Origin: Oscillospiraceae bacterium
Lineage (GTDB): Bacteria; Bacillota; Clostridia; Oscillospirales; Oscillospiraceae
Direction of reading: 5' to 3'
Length of the DNA stretch: 64,000 nucleotides
Assembly (NCBI GenBank): GCA_017469795.1
Contig: JAFUFT010000037.1
Location: 45,931-109,930 of the forward strand
A model generated the notes under the pieces. That model had not been told where the DNA came from, searched no databases, and worked only from the letters and a program-made list of their open reading frames with translations. Position 1 is the first letter of the stretch, and every line of letters begins with the position of its first letter. Positions 1-8,784 of the stretch are shown piece by piece. The translations under genes and the position numbers were made by a program.

Positions 1-1
1 C

Positions 2-937
2 AACCTGACCTCCCCCCTGTCCTACGCCTTCGGCACCGCCAGTTTTGACGTGGACAACGCCAGCTCCCTCGCCTTCTTCCTGGAGGATAGAAAGGTACAG
101 AGCGTCTTCACCTCTCCCAAATACCGGGACTATATCGGCACCCTGGCCGCATGGTTCCAGGAAGGGCTCATCGGCAGCGACTTCTTCAACCGGGCCAGCG
201 ATCCCATGAATTCCGCCAACACCTCCATCATTCTGGGCGGTCAGGCGGGCATCTGGAACACCGTCATGAACAATCTGGTGGACTATCCCAAGCAGGCCAC
301 TGATCCAGGTTTTGCCTGCGCGGCACTGCCTGACGCGCTGCCCAGCGACGGCAGCCTCCTGACCTTCTACAGCAGCGATCCCGGCTCCGCCGGCAACGCC
401 AGCATCGGCGCCTCCAGTGAGAACTGGGAACTGGCCCTGAAGTGGATCAACTTCTGGAGCACAGAGGAAGGCCTGCTGCTGGCTCGCTACGGCGTGGAGG
501 GCGTTTCCTACACCATGGAGAACGGCGAACCCGTCTACACGGACGTGATCTACAACAACCCTGACGGCTTCATCTTCCAGCTGGCCCGGATTATGTACTG
601 TGCCGCCTCTGTCCCCACGTTCGGCGATCCCCGCATCGTTCGTGACAATGTGTATTCCGACGAAGTGATCGCCTGCACCGCTGTCTGGGAATCCGCCTAC
701 GGCAGCAGCGACAGCTACATCTCCTCCTCGGTCACCATGACCACCGATGAGAGCGAGCGCTTCTACGGGATGTACACCGACATTGGCACCTACGCCCAGA
801 CGGAGCTGATGCGATTCGTGGTAGGCGAGAACTCCATGGACAACTGGGATGAGTTCGTCAGCCACGTGGAAAGCATGGGCATCGAGGACTGCACCGCGAT
901 CTATCAGGATGCCTATGACCGGTATGAGGCCAGATAA
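2..937 (+). CDS. Extracellular solute-binding lipoprotein, C-terminal part (5' truncated by window edge)
   Basis: The frame is open to the window edge, so the signal peptide and N-lobe are missing. What remains (about 311 residues) matches the C-terminal half of the four full-length binding lipoproteins at 11205, 15807, 26238 and 60793 and the one at 2775. Shared features are the block ending in LLLARYGVEGVSYTMENGEPVYTD, a TTDES(E) stretch before the last helices, and the closing IYQDAYDRYEAR. These are type-2 periplasmic-binding folds of the ABC sugar/peptide binding type. No permease or ATPase follows; the next gene is convergent. The ligand cannot be predicted. The 3' end is followed by a bidirectional terminator. 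Confidence 0.85.
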   Translation, partial: NLTSPLSYAFGTASFDVDNASSLAFFLEDRKVQSVFTSPKYRDYIGTLAAWFQEGLIGSDFFNRASDPMNSANTSIILGGQAGIWNTVMNNLVDYPKQATDPGFACAALPDALPSDGSLLTFYSSDPGSAGNASIGASSENWELALKWINFWSTEEGLLLARYGVEGVSYTMENGEPVYTDVIYNNPDGFIFQLARIMYCAASVPTFGDPRIVRDNVYSDEVIACTAVWESAYGSSDSYISSSVTMTTDESERFYGMYTDIGTYAQTELMRFVVGENSMDNWDEFVSHVESMGIEDCTAIYQDAYDRYEAR

Positions 938-969
938 TAAACCTGCTCCACAACTGATTCATCATTGAA

Positions 970-1035
970 AAAAAGCAGAGCTTCCGAGATCCCCGCTTGA
1001 GCTGCGGCGGAACATCGGAGGCTCTGTTTCTGTTT
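970..1035. terminator. Bidirectional terminator between convergent genes
   Basis: An imperfect inverted repeat (AGAGCTTCCGA against TCGGAGGCTCT) is flanked by A-rich sequence on the left and T-rich sequence on the right. It can therefore end both the upstream lipoprotein transcript and the minus-strand regulator transcript, which runs into TTTTTTT. Confidence 0.6.
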
Positions 1036-1047
1036 GTATTGAGCGAC

Positions 1048-2667
1048 TTATTTATCCGTCAGGCGGCCGGATTCCTCGGTGGTCCTCCTGTATACGGATG
1101 GGAGCACGCCGTTTTGCTTTTGGAAGACGCGGCTGAAGTGCCGGGCGTCCTGAAAGCCCACTCGCTCCGCGATCTGGCCGATCTTCAGTCCGGTACCGGT
1201 CAAAAGCGCCTTGGACTCCTCCAGCCGGATCGCCGTCAGGTAGCCCACAAAGGTCTGGTTGGTCTCCTTCTTGAACTTCGCGCAGAAGTAGGTGGGCGAC
1301 AGATTCACATAGGCCGCCACCTCCTCCAGCCGGAGGGGTTCGGCAAAGTGGGCCTGGATATAGGCCTTCGCCCGACGCATATCCCGCTCGCCTCCGTCCC
1401 GGGACTGATCCTCCAGCATCGCGAAGCATTGCCGGATCCAGTCCGTCATCATGGGGATCATCAGTTCCAGCGAGGCGACGCCCTCCACCGTGGGCGGCAT
1501 ATTCCTGGCGTGCTTGAGGTACTTCCCACTCTCCACCAGCTCTGTCCGGCCGTAGCGGTTGAACGCCAGAGAGAGCTGATCGTTGATGCACAGGGCCCGG
1601 GAGATGCAGACCCCCGCGTTTTCCGCGGACTGCAGCAGATCCGACATCAGCTTTACGCATCCGTCGCAGTCTCTGGCCCGGACCGCCGCTGACAGGGCGG
1701 CTTTAGCTCCTGCGTCCAGGAACGCCTCCTTCGTCATGTGCCGGGACAAATAGCTTCCGTATTCGAGCACTCTGCCCTTTCCTTCGCTCAGCCTCATCCA
1801 CGCCGCGAACTTTGCAGCCTGAACCTCCAGAGGAAGCATTCTGAAGTCCCTGGTCCCCAGACCGACCCCCACAGAGAGCGTGTTCTGGCCGCTGAGCCAG
1901 GATAGGATCCGGAAACACTCGGACAGAAACCCTCTGCACAGCTGCCGCATATCGGGCGCCGTCCCGGCAGTATTCAGGATCACGGACAGGCTGTCCTCCT
2001 TCAGGTAGCAAACCACCGTCGAAAACCGCTGACCGAAGAACGCCCGGGCCGCCTGCTCCAGTTCCAGCATCGGCAGAAACGCCTCCGCCAGCAGGTCCTC
2101 CCTGGGACGGGGATCGATGACAAAGAACAGAGCCTGACACAGTCCCTCCGCGAAGGAGATCTGATACTCCTCCTCCAGCATCGGCAGATCCTCCAGCACC
2201 GTCGCCCCCGCGTCGGTGACGATGGTATCCTCGAAAAACTGCTTGTCCAGGACCCGACGGAGAGACTTGGCCGGCTCCACCCGGCTGGCGTTTTCCGCAT
2301 CCTGCCGCCGGCTCCGGAACCGCTCGAGCGCGTATCCCACCTCGTCCTCGGTCCACTCCCTGGTCAGCAGGTCGTTCATTCCCGCCCGCAGCAGCTCCAG
2401 AAATTCTCCGGTATCCGGCGTGGTATTGCACACCAGAAAATAGGTGGCAGGACTGAATCTGGCGGAGGCCTTCAGAATATCGAGGGCTGACCCCTGATCG
2501 GTGTCCTCACAGATCACCAGTTCCGGCAGAACCCCCATGATCGCCTGGATGGCCACGTTGGCCTTGTCCGTCTGCTCCACCACGCGGATGTCGGAGTTCC
2601 GGCGCATACAGGCCGCCACGCAGTCCGCCAGCCGCTGCTGGCGCAGGCAAATGACCGCTGCTATCAT
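1048..2667 (-). CDS. AraC-family regulator with N-terminal pseudo-receiver domain
   Basis: A 539-residue protein. The N-terminal ~120 residues have the response-regulator receiver pattern (MIAAVICL..., PELVIC, LLRAGMNDLLTREW). The acidic pair after beta-1 is absent, the phospho-acceptor position reads Glu (VICED) and the conserved Lys is Arg, so it is probably not phosphorylated. A long middle region of about 270 residues is unassigned. The C-terminal ~100 residues are a typical AraC double helix-turn-helix (YIQAHFAEPLRLEEVAAYVNLSPTYF, then IGQIAERVGFQDARHFSRVFQK). The start is the ATG at 2667, because GGAGAAGGTG lies just upstream and the TACAAT promoter box overlaps the longer alternative start. 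No partner histidine kinase is adjacent. It sits between two binding-lipoprotein genes and is a plausible regulator of one or both. Confidence 0.88.
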   Translation of the reverse strand: MIAAVICLRQQRLADCVAACMRRNSDIRVVEQTDKANVAIQAIMGVLPELVICEDTDQGSALDILKASARFSPATYFLVCNTTPDTGEFLELLRAGMNDLLTREWTEDEVGYALERFRSRRQDAENASRVEPAKSLRRVLDKQFFEDTIVTDAGATVLEDLPMLEEEYQISFAEGLCQALFFVIDPRPREDLLAEAFLPMLELEQAARAFFGQRFSTVVCYLKEDSLSVILNTAGTAPDMRQLCRGFLSECFRILSWLSGQNTLSVGVGLGTRDFRMLPLEVQAAKFAAWMRLSEGKGRVLEYGSYLSRHMTKEAFLDAGAKAALSAAVRARDCDGCVKLMSDLLQSAENAGVCISRALCINDQLSLAFNRYGRTELVESGKYLKHARNMPPTVEGVASLELMIPMMTDWIRQCFAMLEDQSRDGGERDMRRAKAYIQAHFAEPLRLEEVAAYVNLSPTYFCAKFKKETNQTFVGYLTAIRLEESKALLTGTGLKIGQIAERVGFQDARHFSRVFQKQNGVLPSVYRRTTEESGRLTDK

Positions 2668-2686
2668 GCTATCACCTTCTCCGGTT

Positions 2687-2695
2687 AATTGTACC
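2687..2695 (-). promoter_or_regulatory. Extended -10 promoter element for the AraC-type regulator
   Basis: On the minus strand TGGTACAAT forms a TGN-extended -10 box about 20 bases upstream of the chosen ATG at 2667. It makes the longer in-frame start at 2703 unlikely, since that start would lie upstream of the transcription start. Confidence 0.45.
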
Positions 2696-2733
2696 ACAGG
2701 CATGCCGAATGCGCAGATCTTTTCGTTCGGATG

Positions 2734-2763
2734 AAAATCGGGGAGCCGAAGCCCCCCCGATTT
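2734..2763 (-). terminator. Terminator of the binding-lipoprotein gene at 2775
   Basis: Minus-strand hairpin AAATCGGGG ... CCCCGATTT directly after the stop codon, followed by TTC. It separates the lipoprotein transcript from the downstream regulator gene. Confidence 0.6.
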
Positions 2764-2774
2764 CTCGCTTTCCG

Positions 2775-4562
2775 TTATCCGCCGATATACCGGTCATAGG
2801 CCGCCTGACGGTACCCGATGGCTTCCTGCATTCCCATGTCGTTGAGCGCCTGGACGAATGCCGGATAGTCCGCCATAACCTCTTCTCCGACCACGAACTT
2901 CAGTACGTGCTCGGCCATGTAGGTGGAAAGGTCGGCGATCAGCGCGGAATACGCCTCCGTCTCCTCCTCGGTCATGGACGCGCCGTCGGGATAGACGTAT
3001 TCCCCGTCCATGGCGCCGCTGTTGATGAGTTCCATAGCCTGACGCTGGTTATCGGTGAAGGTATCCATATCGGTGTTGATATATCTGTAATAGAGATTGT
3101 CGGCGGCGGCCAGGCAGTGCAGCGCCTGGTTGATCATCAGGGTGAATCCGTCGCTGGCGGTCATCATCTCCGTGTAGTGCGGAACCCCGTCCGCTCCGGT
3201 CTCGTAGCTCAGGCCCTCAACGCCATACATGGACAGCATGCTCACCTCGTCGGTGTAGTGGCAGTCCAGCCACTTGCAGGCCAGCTCCACATTGGAGCAG
3301 TTGGCGCTGATGCTCACGGCAGAACGGACCTGATAGCTGGAGGTGGCGGTGAAGTGGAGGGTCTGATCCTCAGTCTTACGGATGGCGGGTACGCAGGCAA
3401 ACCAGCCGCCCTCCTCCACGGTATCGTTCAGGGTCTCCAGACTGTTGACGCCGTAGCCCCAGAACAGGCCCACCTGACCGGATGTCACGAGATCCTGATA
3501 GGACATCTCATTGGTGTAGCTCTCAATATCCTTCGCGGTGTAGCCGGCGTCCATATAGCTGTGCAGCAGATCCAGATAGGATATGAAGTCGTCCTCCACG
3601 ATGGCGCATTTCACCTGTCCGTCCCGGACGTAGAAGGGCACCTGCAGGCCGGGAGACGTCATGAAGAAGGCTTTCACGTCGTAGCCGGCGGCAAAGGAGT
3701 TGCTCTGGTCGTCGAGATAGGAGGTGATGATCATAGGCGTCTCCACGCCCAGCTGATCGTGGAAGGCAGTGAGCACTTCCCACACGTCATCATAGGTCTT
3801 CGGGACTTCCAGACCCACCTGCTTAAGCCAGTCGCCGCGGACCATCAGACAGCCGCTGACAGGCATATTGATGGCCGGGTCGGAGTAGCTGTAAAAGCCG
3901 ATGAGGTTGCCGGAGGGCGTAGTCAGCGCGCTCTCCATCTCCGGGTCCAGTTCCAGGATCCGGCTGAAGTTCGGGGCACTGTCCAGATAGTCCGCCAGGT
4001 TCAGCAGGATATCGTCCCCCACGGCCTTGTCCATGCCGCCGGCATAGTACTCCGTGGCGCCCAGGAGAATGTCCGGAAGCGTCCCCGCCGCAGCCTGAAG
4101 GTTGAACTGGGTCTGGGCGTTCTCCGGGATATAGCACTGATAGTCGATGTGAACGCCGGTGAGCTCCTCCATCGCCAGAACCGAGTCGTTGCCGCTGTAG
4201 TCCTCCATGAAGGAGGTGAAGAAGGGCGAAACGGTGGTGAAGTAGCTGAGGGTCTCCGGCTCCTCCGTCAGCGGGAAGGAGTATTCCACGGACTCAAATC
4301 CCGCTTCCTCCGGGACTTCCTCTTCCGCAGACGCTTCCGTCTCCGCAGGCTCCGCGGAGGCCTCTTCGACGGGTTCTGCCGCCTCCGCAGGGGCGGTCTC
4401 CGACTCCTCTGCCGTCTCCGGCGCCGCCGCAGACGCCGCGGCGGTATCCGCTTCTGACGCTGCAGGAGCCGCAGAGGACGATCCTGCCGCCGCGCCGCAG
4501 CCTGCCAGCAGGCCGAGAGTCAGGAGCAATGCCAGAACACGAATAAAATGCTTCTTTTTCAT
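2775..4562 (-). CDS. Extracellular solute-binding lipoprotein
   Basis: 595 residues. The signal peptide MKKKHFIRVLALLLTLGLLAGC ends in a clear lipobox (LLAGC), so this is a membrane-anchored lipoprotein. An Ala/Glu/Ser-rich linker of about 65 residues follows. The mature part is a type-2 periplasmic-binding protein of the ABC carbohydrate/peptide type, with the family signatures ACKWLDCHYTDEVSMLSMYGVEGLSYETGADGV and the closing AYDRY. The start has an ideal AAGGAGGA site. It is divergent from the beta-helix gene at 4806, an association repeated at the other end of the window (60793/62578). No transporter subunits are nearby. The ligand is unknown. Confidence 0.93.
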   Translation of the reverse strand: MKKKHFIRVLALLLTLGLLAGCGAAAGSSSAAPAASEADTAAASAAAPETAEESETAPAEAAEPVEEASAEPAETEASAEEEVPEEAGFESVEYSFPLTEEPETLSYFTTVSPFFTSFMEDYSGNDSVLAMEELTGVHIDYQCYIPENAQTQFNLQAAAGTLPDILLGATEYYAGGMDKAVGDDILLNLADYLDSAPNFSRILELDPEMESALTTPSGNLIGFYSYSDPAINMPVSGCLMVRGDWLKQVGLEVPKTYDDVWEVLTAFHDQLGVETPMIITSYLDDQSNSFAAGYDVKAFFMTSPGLQVPFYVRDGQVKCAIVEDDFISYLDLLHSYMDAGYTAKDIESYTNEMSYQDLVTSGQVGLFWGYGVNSLETLNDTVEEGGWFACVPAIRKTEDQTLHFTATSSYQVRSAVSISANCSNVELACKWLDCHYTDEVSMLSMYGVEGLSYETGADGVPHYTEMMTASDGFTLMINQALHCLAAADNLYYRYINTDMDTFTDNQRQAMELINSGAMDGEYVYPDGASMTEEETEAYSALIADLSTYMAEHVLKFVVGEEVMADYPAFVQALNDMGMQEAIGYRQAAYDRYIGG

Positions 4563-4603
4563 AACACAATCCTCCTTGTTGATGCGAAGATGTATCTAAT
4601 CCT

Positions 4604-4631
4604 ATTATGCCATCTTCCGCGAGACTTTCAA
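4604..4631 (-). promoter_or_regulatory. Promoter of the binding-lipoprotein gene at 2775
   Basis: On the minus strand TTGAAA (4626-4631) and CATAAT (4604-4609) are spaced 16 bp, about 40 bases upstream of the ATG. Confidence 0.5.
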
Positions 4632-4745
4632 GGCACTATCTTTCGAATTTGTGGATAATCTTAAGGTATTTTCATTTTCCATGCTGTGTTTTCACTTTTT
4701 TTCGGATTCTTCATAAGATTCCACACAAAACCGGAAGATATGGAA

Positions 4746-4774
4746 TTGTTTCCGTCTATGGATTCGATTATAAT
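4746..4774 (+). promoter_or_regulatory. Promoter of the beta-helix protein gene
   Basis: TTGTTT (4746-4751), 17 bp, TATAAT (4769-4774). The -35 lies inside a small dyad GGAATTGTTTCC, a possible operator. The ATG follows 31 bases downstream. Confidence 0.6.
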
Positions 4775-4805
4775 AAATTCAAAAGAGAGTAAAGGAGGTC
4801 ATTTC

Positions 4806-6977
4806 ATGGAAATCAACGCCAAAACGCTCCTGCGCGAGTCCTTCTCCTGTGAAGAGCTGACGGTTCTGGAGCGTCCCCGGGTCCCGGAGGGCAAGGTCCT
4901 CTGCATGACCGTGGACGGAGTTCTGCAGGACGTAAAGCCCGGGCAGTATTCCGGAAAGATCCACGTATATATACTCGATGCCATGACCGAAGACATCGCC
5001 AAGGAGATCCGGATCGAAGGGGACGCCGGCATGCCCCCGATGATGGGCTTCCCGGAGGGAATGGGCCCTCCGGAGGGAATGGGTCCCCCGCCCCATCAGG
5101 ATATCTACGCCAACTACATCTCCGCGCTGGTCCTGGATGAAGATGGCGTCCGGGAGGAGGTCTCCGCGCTGGACGCAATTTCCGGAGCCGAGATCGGAAA
5201 CGACCTGCGGGGCGGCGTCCTCAAGATACGGGGCAGCCGCCGGAACGTGCTGTTCGACGAAGCGGGAAACCGCCTTGTCCCCGACCGGAAATTCGACGAG
5301 GAGGGCAAGCGGGTCTGGCAGTGGATCACGGACTACGATGTGGGCGTTTACAACGGCGTCACCGTACTGGGCGGCAAGCACCGCATCGACGGTCTGAAGA
5401 TCGACTACCAGGGCAACGGCGGCGACGACTTCCATATGTACGGCTCCGCGGTGGCTGTCACCAACGAGGCAAAGCTGATCCTGAACGATGCGGAGATCGA
5501 GACCCGCGGCGTGATCGCCACCGGCATTTCCGCTGCGGCTAAGGCGGACGTTCTGGTGGAGCACTCCAGGATCATCACGAAGGGCACCTCCAACGAGACC
5601 TGGTACAAGTACAACGAAAAGGGCATGACCTCCGCCGCCTGGGTGCTGGCAGGCCGCGGCACCGTCCGCTCCACCAACGCCCTGGGCGCCTGTACGATGA
5701 CCTTCTACGACACCTACGGGGAGTCCAACGGATGGGGCGTCTACTCCGGCGACGAGGCGGCGGATATCCACCAGAATATCGTCAATTCCACCGCCCGCAT
5801 CCCCTCCCCCGGCAGCCCGGACTTCCGGGAGGGCGACTTCGGCGCCGGCTACGCGGTCTATGCCCTGTCCAACACCCACAGCAATATGCTGGGCGTAGAT
5901 TTCCAGGTACCGGATTACGCGGCGATCATCGCCGGCGGCTGGACCACCCACTATGTGGGTCCCAGTTCTCAGGAAAATCTTAAGAAGCTGGTGGGAACGG
6001 ACAGCCTGCTCAGCCGGGAGACCGATGCCTTTGCGGAGATCGAGGAGCGCAATTCCGTGATCCATTCGGACAACTATGGCTTTCTGTGGCACTCCAACTG
6101 CTCCGGTACCTTGAACATCCTGCCCGGTACGGAGCTGCACGTGGGCGACACGCTGTTCCTGATCAAAGGCAGCGAGATCCTCTCCAACAGTCCCACCGTC
6201 AACGTCTCCGGCGCGCTCATTGACAACGGCGGCAGGGACAAGCCGCTGACCATCGTCCATCTGATGGAGTCCGACGACGCGGGACAGACTGACGAGATTG
6301 CCCTGCATCATGACTACAAGTGGGCCATCTGCCACATGAGTCCGGAGAAGCGGGCGCCTCTGGCCGGCGATCCCACCGCCACCGCGACCTTCCGTTTTGC
6401 GGATGAGACGCTCAGCGGCAACTTCTATAACTCCGTCAACACCGCCCATCAGCTTCTGAAGCTGGAATTCGACCGCTCCAAGGTCAGCGGCACCATCTCC
6501 GCAGGAGACGCGGAGCATGTGAACAAGTCCTACTGGTACAGCATGAAGGACGGAGAGAAGATCTGCATTGACGAAAACGGCAGAGCCTACCGGACGCTGC
6601 GGGAAAAGCCCTACACCTCCCGGTCCATGGGCGGCGCCTCCGTGACCCGGGTCTACGTCCATCCGGAGGTGGACGCAAGCGGCGCGTACGTCTACGACGA
6701 TACCGACCCCTGTGTCTACGAAAAGGCGGGCTACGCCGTCTACTACACCGACGCCCAGTATATCAGCCGGGTCTTTGTAACGCCTTCGGAGACGGTCAAC
6801 AATCCCATCTCCGTCAGCCTGAAAAACGGCTCCGAATGGACCGTCACCGGCCGGGGCTGGATCACGGAGCTGTCCATCGACGAGGGCAGCACCCTCCGGG
6901 GAAGGCTTTTCCTTGACGGCAGAGAGATCTCCCCCGCCCCCGGCGTCTACCGCGGAAGGATCCGGGTCGAGCCGTAA
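4806..6977 (+). CDS. Right-handed beta-helix (pectate-lyase-like fold) protein with Pro-Gly-Met insert
   Basis: 723 residues, started at the ATG preceded by AAAGGAGGT; the longer upstream frame has no ribosome binding site and overlaps the promoter. An N-terminal domain of ~70 residues is followed by a low-complexity segment at residues ~75-98 (repeats of FPEGMGPP type). Then come many short repeating strands (GVTVLGGKHRIDGLKIDYQGNG, KLILNDAEIETRGVIATG, SGTLNILPGTELHVGD), typical of a parallel beta-helix. No signal peptide or catalytic motif of a known polysaccharide lyase is visible, so function and substrate are unknown. A related protein is encoded at 62578-64000, also next to a binding-lipoprotein gene. 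Confidence 0.8.
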   Translation: MEINAKTLLRESFSCEELTVLERPRVPEGKVLCMTVDGVLQDVKPGQYSGKIHVYILDAMTEDIAKEIRIEGDAGMPPMMGFPEGMGPPEGMGPPPHQDIYANYISALVLDEDGVREEVSALDAISGAEIGNDLRGGVLKIRGSRRNVLFDEAGNRLVPDRKFDEEGKRVWQWITDYDVGVYNGVTVLGGKHRIDGLKIDYQGNGGDDFHMYGSAVAVTNEAKLILNDAEIETRGVIATGISAAAKADVLVEHSRIITKGTSNETWYKYNEKGMTSAAWVLAGRGTVRSTNALGACTMTFYDTYGESNGWGVYSGDEAADIHQNIVNSTARIPSPGSPDFREGDFGAGYAVYALSNTHSNMLGVDFQVPDYAAIIAGGWTTHYVGPSSQENLKKLVGTDSLLSRETDAFAEIEERNSVIHSDNYGFLWHSNCSGTLNILPGTELHVGDTLFLIKGSEILSNSPTVNVSGALIDNGGRDKPLTIVHLMESDDAGQTDEIALHHDYKWAICHMSPEKRAPLAGDPTATATFRFADETLSGNFYNSVNTAHQLLKLEFDRSKVSGTISAGDAEHVNKSYWYSMKDGEKICIDENGRAYRTLREKPYTSRSMGGASVTRVYVHPEVDASGAYVYDDTDPCVYEKAGYAVYYTDAQYISRVFVTPSETVNNPISVSLKNGSEWTVTGRGWITELSIDEGSTLRGRLFLDGREISPAPGVYRGRIRVEP

Positions 6978-6996
6978 CATCCCTTATCCGCAAAAG

Positions 6997-7034
6997 AGCC
7001 CCGGAGGAGAAACGCACGTTTCTCCTCCGGGGCT
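6997..7034. terminator. Bidirectional terminator
   Basis: A perfect 18-bp inverted repeat (AGCCCCGGAGGAGAAACG and its complement, 2-base loop) followed by TTTG on the plus strand and preceded by AAAA-type sequence. It lies between the convergent beta-helix and flavoprotein genes. Confidence 0.85.
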
Positions 7035-7050
7035 TTGTTTCTCTTTCCGT

Positions 7051-8781
7051 TCAAAGACTTCCGAGGTATTCCGCCACATGCTCCGCCGCCGCATATCCTC
7101 CAGTCAGGGCCGAGCCGCAGGTGTTTCCTGCGGTGGGCGTGTGATACTGCACCGCGTACCGCTGCCCACAGGTATTTCCCGCGGCATACAGGCCTGGAAT
7201 GGGGTGTTTATTCCCGTCCACCACATTGTAGCGGCCGTCTGTACAGACTCCGGCAAGCTGATTGAGGCCTCCGTTCACGGTGCCGCTCGATACCGCTTTG
7301 GAAACCCCGAAAAACGGCCCCTCCTCGATGGGAAACAGATATCCGGGATCGCATCCCCAGTCCCCGTCCCTTCCGGCTCTGCAGAAGGCGTTGTACCGCT
7401 CCACCTCCTGCAGGAAGTTTGTCAGGGATTCCCCGCTGTAGCCGAGGATCTGTCCCAGCTCCTCCAGCGTATCCGCGGCATAGCAGGTCATAAACGCCTC
7501 TCCGGTGACGCCGAAGCAGTGGACCGGGAATCCATCCGGACCGGTTCTGAAGTTCCGCATATCCGTCCGCAGGATCTCATGCCAGCCGTCGTTGCTCCGG
7601 TCCATCATCTCATGCCCGTAGCCCTGGCGGTCCAGATAACGGTCCCAGCGGGAGTCTGTCACCAGCGCCATGATGCCGCCCACCGGAAGCATATCGCAGG
7701 CCCCCGTTGCGCCGTATCGGACGGTGGTCTCGTTCATAAACCGCCTTCCGTCGGGGCCGAAGCAGGGCCAGACCCCGCCAAATCCGAATTCCGGTCTTCG
7801 GTTGACAAAGCAGTCCAGTCCCGCCCGGGGACCGGCCTCCATGGTCCCGCCTGCCCAAAGGCACATTTTAATGCCGGAACCGTCTCTGCCCATGACCCGG
7901 AGGTTTCCAGGATCATTTCTGTTTTTTCCGAAGCTCCAGGCCAGATTCCGCAGCTGATCGCTGAGGTCCAGCAACATATCGGCATTTCCCCCGTAGTCGC
8001 CGCCACAGATCAGCGCCGCCTGACAGTGAATTCGGAGCTGTTTCCCCTCCTGCCCTTCCGCCAGTGCGCCGATGACAGTTCCGTCCGGTTCCTGAAAGAG
8101 CCGCAGCGCTCTCGTTCCAAAGCGGAATCGGGCGCCGAGGTCCCCGGCACGGAGGATCAGCTTCCGCATGACGAACCCCCACATATTGAGGTTGGTGTCC
8201 TGATCCCGCCACTGTACCATGCCGATGAAGCTGCGCTGTCCGTTCGTGACGCCGGAGAAGCCGGGGTTTCCCCGATAGTTCACGGGATGCGCGTATCGCG
8301 CTGTCAGCTCCGGGTCGATGTGCCCCAGAAGCCAGTCGAACATCTCGCCGGAGCGGAAAGCATAGTCCCGAACCAGCCGGGGATGGGCATGCCCCAGGGC
8401 CTTGTTCATATACTCGTTGAAGATATCCAGCGGATCGTAGGGAGGCGTTCCCCGATCGAGAAAGAACTTCGAGTTATAGACCGCCATGTCCGTTGGATAC
8501 ACGTCGTAATCCTCCCAGGTCTGCGCCTCCAGGCACAGCACATCGATCCCAAGTTCCGCAAGCCGCAGCGCAGCGACGGTCCCGGCCTGTCCGGCCCCTG
8601 CCACCAGCACCTGGCAGCGCACCTGCTCCGCGTCTTCCGATTCTGACGGAGGCGCACCCAGCCACCGGGGCGTGTTGTCCATAAACGGCCCCGCCGCCTC
8701 CGGGATATCCGGTCGGGGCGGAAACGACGGCTTATGGGCCGCCAGGTATTCCTCCGGGGTCCGGTCAAATCGCAGTTCCAT
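7051..8781 (-). CDS. FAD-dependent oxidoreductase, fumarate-reductase flavoprotein-like
   Basis: 576 residues. A dinucleotide-binding GxGxxG motif lies at residues 62-67 (VLVAGAGQAGTVAALRLAELG) and ends with the acidic ELE-like LCLEAQ. The C-terminal FAD-contact segment IPGLYAAGNTCGQRY...TAGNTCGSALTGGYAAAEH is typical of the FAD_binding_2 family (fumarate, urocanate and ketosteroid reductases). No Tat or Sec signal and no FMN-binding or haem domain are present, so it is cytoplasmic and needs an external electron donor. It is the third gene of an operon: the ATG follows GGGAGGCTGAG inside the end of the MATE gene, with 3 bases between them. Reduction of an enone or similar C=C bond is plausible; the substrate is unknown. 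Confidence 0.88.
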   Translation of the reverse strand: MELRFDRTPEEYLAAHKPSFPPRPDIPEAAGPFMDNTPRWLGAPPSESEDAEQVRCQVLVAGAGQAGTVAALRLAELGIDVLCLEAQTWEDYDVYPTDMAVYNSKFFLDRGTPPYDPLDIFNEYMNKALGHAHPRLVRDYAFRSGEMFDWLLGHIDPELTARYAHPVNYRGNPGFSGVTNGQRSFIGMVQWRDQDTNLNMWGFVMRKLILRAGDLGARFRFGTRALRLFQEPDGTVIGALAEGQEGKQLRIHCQAALICGGDYGGNADMLLDLSDQLRNLAWSFGKNRNDPGNLRVMGRDGSGIKMCLWAGGTMEAGPRAGLDCFVNRRPEFGFGGVWPCFGPDGRRFMNETTVRYGATGACDMLPVGGIMALVTDSRWDRYLDRQGYGHEMMDRSNDGWHEILRTDMRNFRTGPDGFPVHCFGVTGEAFMTCYAADTLEELGQILGYSGESLTNFLQEVERYNAFCRAGRDGDWGCDPGYLFPIEEGPFFGVSKAVSSGTVNGGLNQLAGVCTDGRYNVVDGNKHPIPGLYAAGNTCGQRYAVQYHTPTAGNTCGSALTGGYAAAEHVAEYLGSL

Positions 8782-8784
8782 CTC

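Noticed and set aside
4686..4805. N-terminal extension of the beta-helix protein (40 residues earlier)
   Set aside because: It overlaps the promoter and has no ribosome binding site; AAAGGAGGT directly precedes the ATG at 4806.
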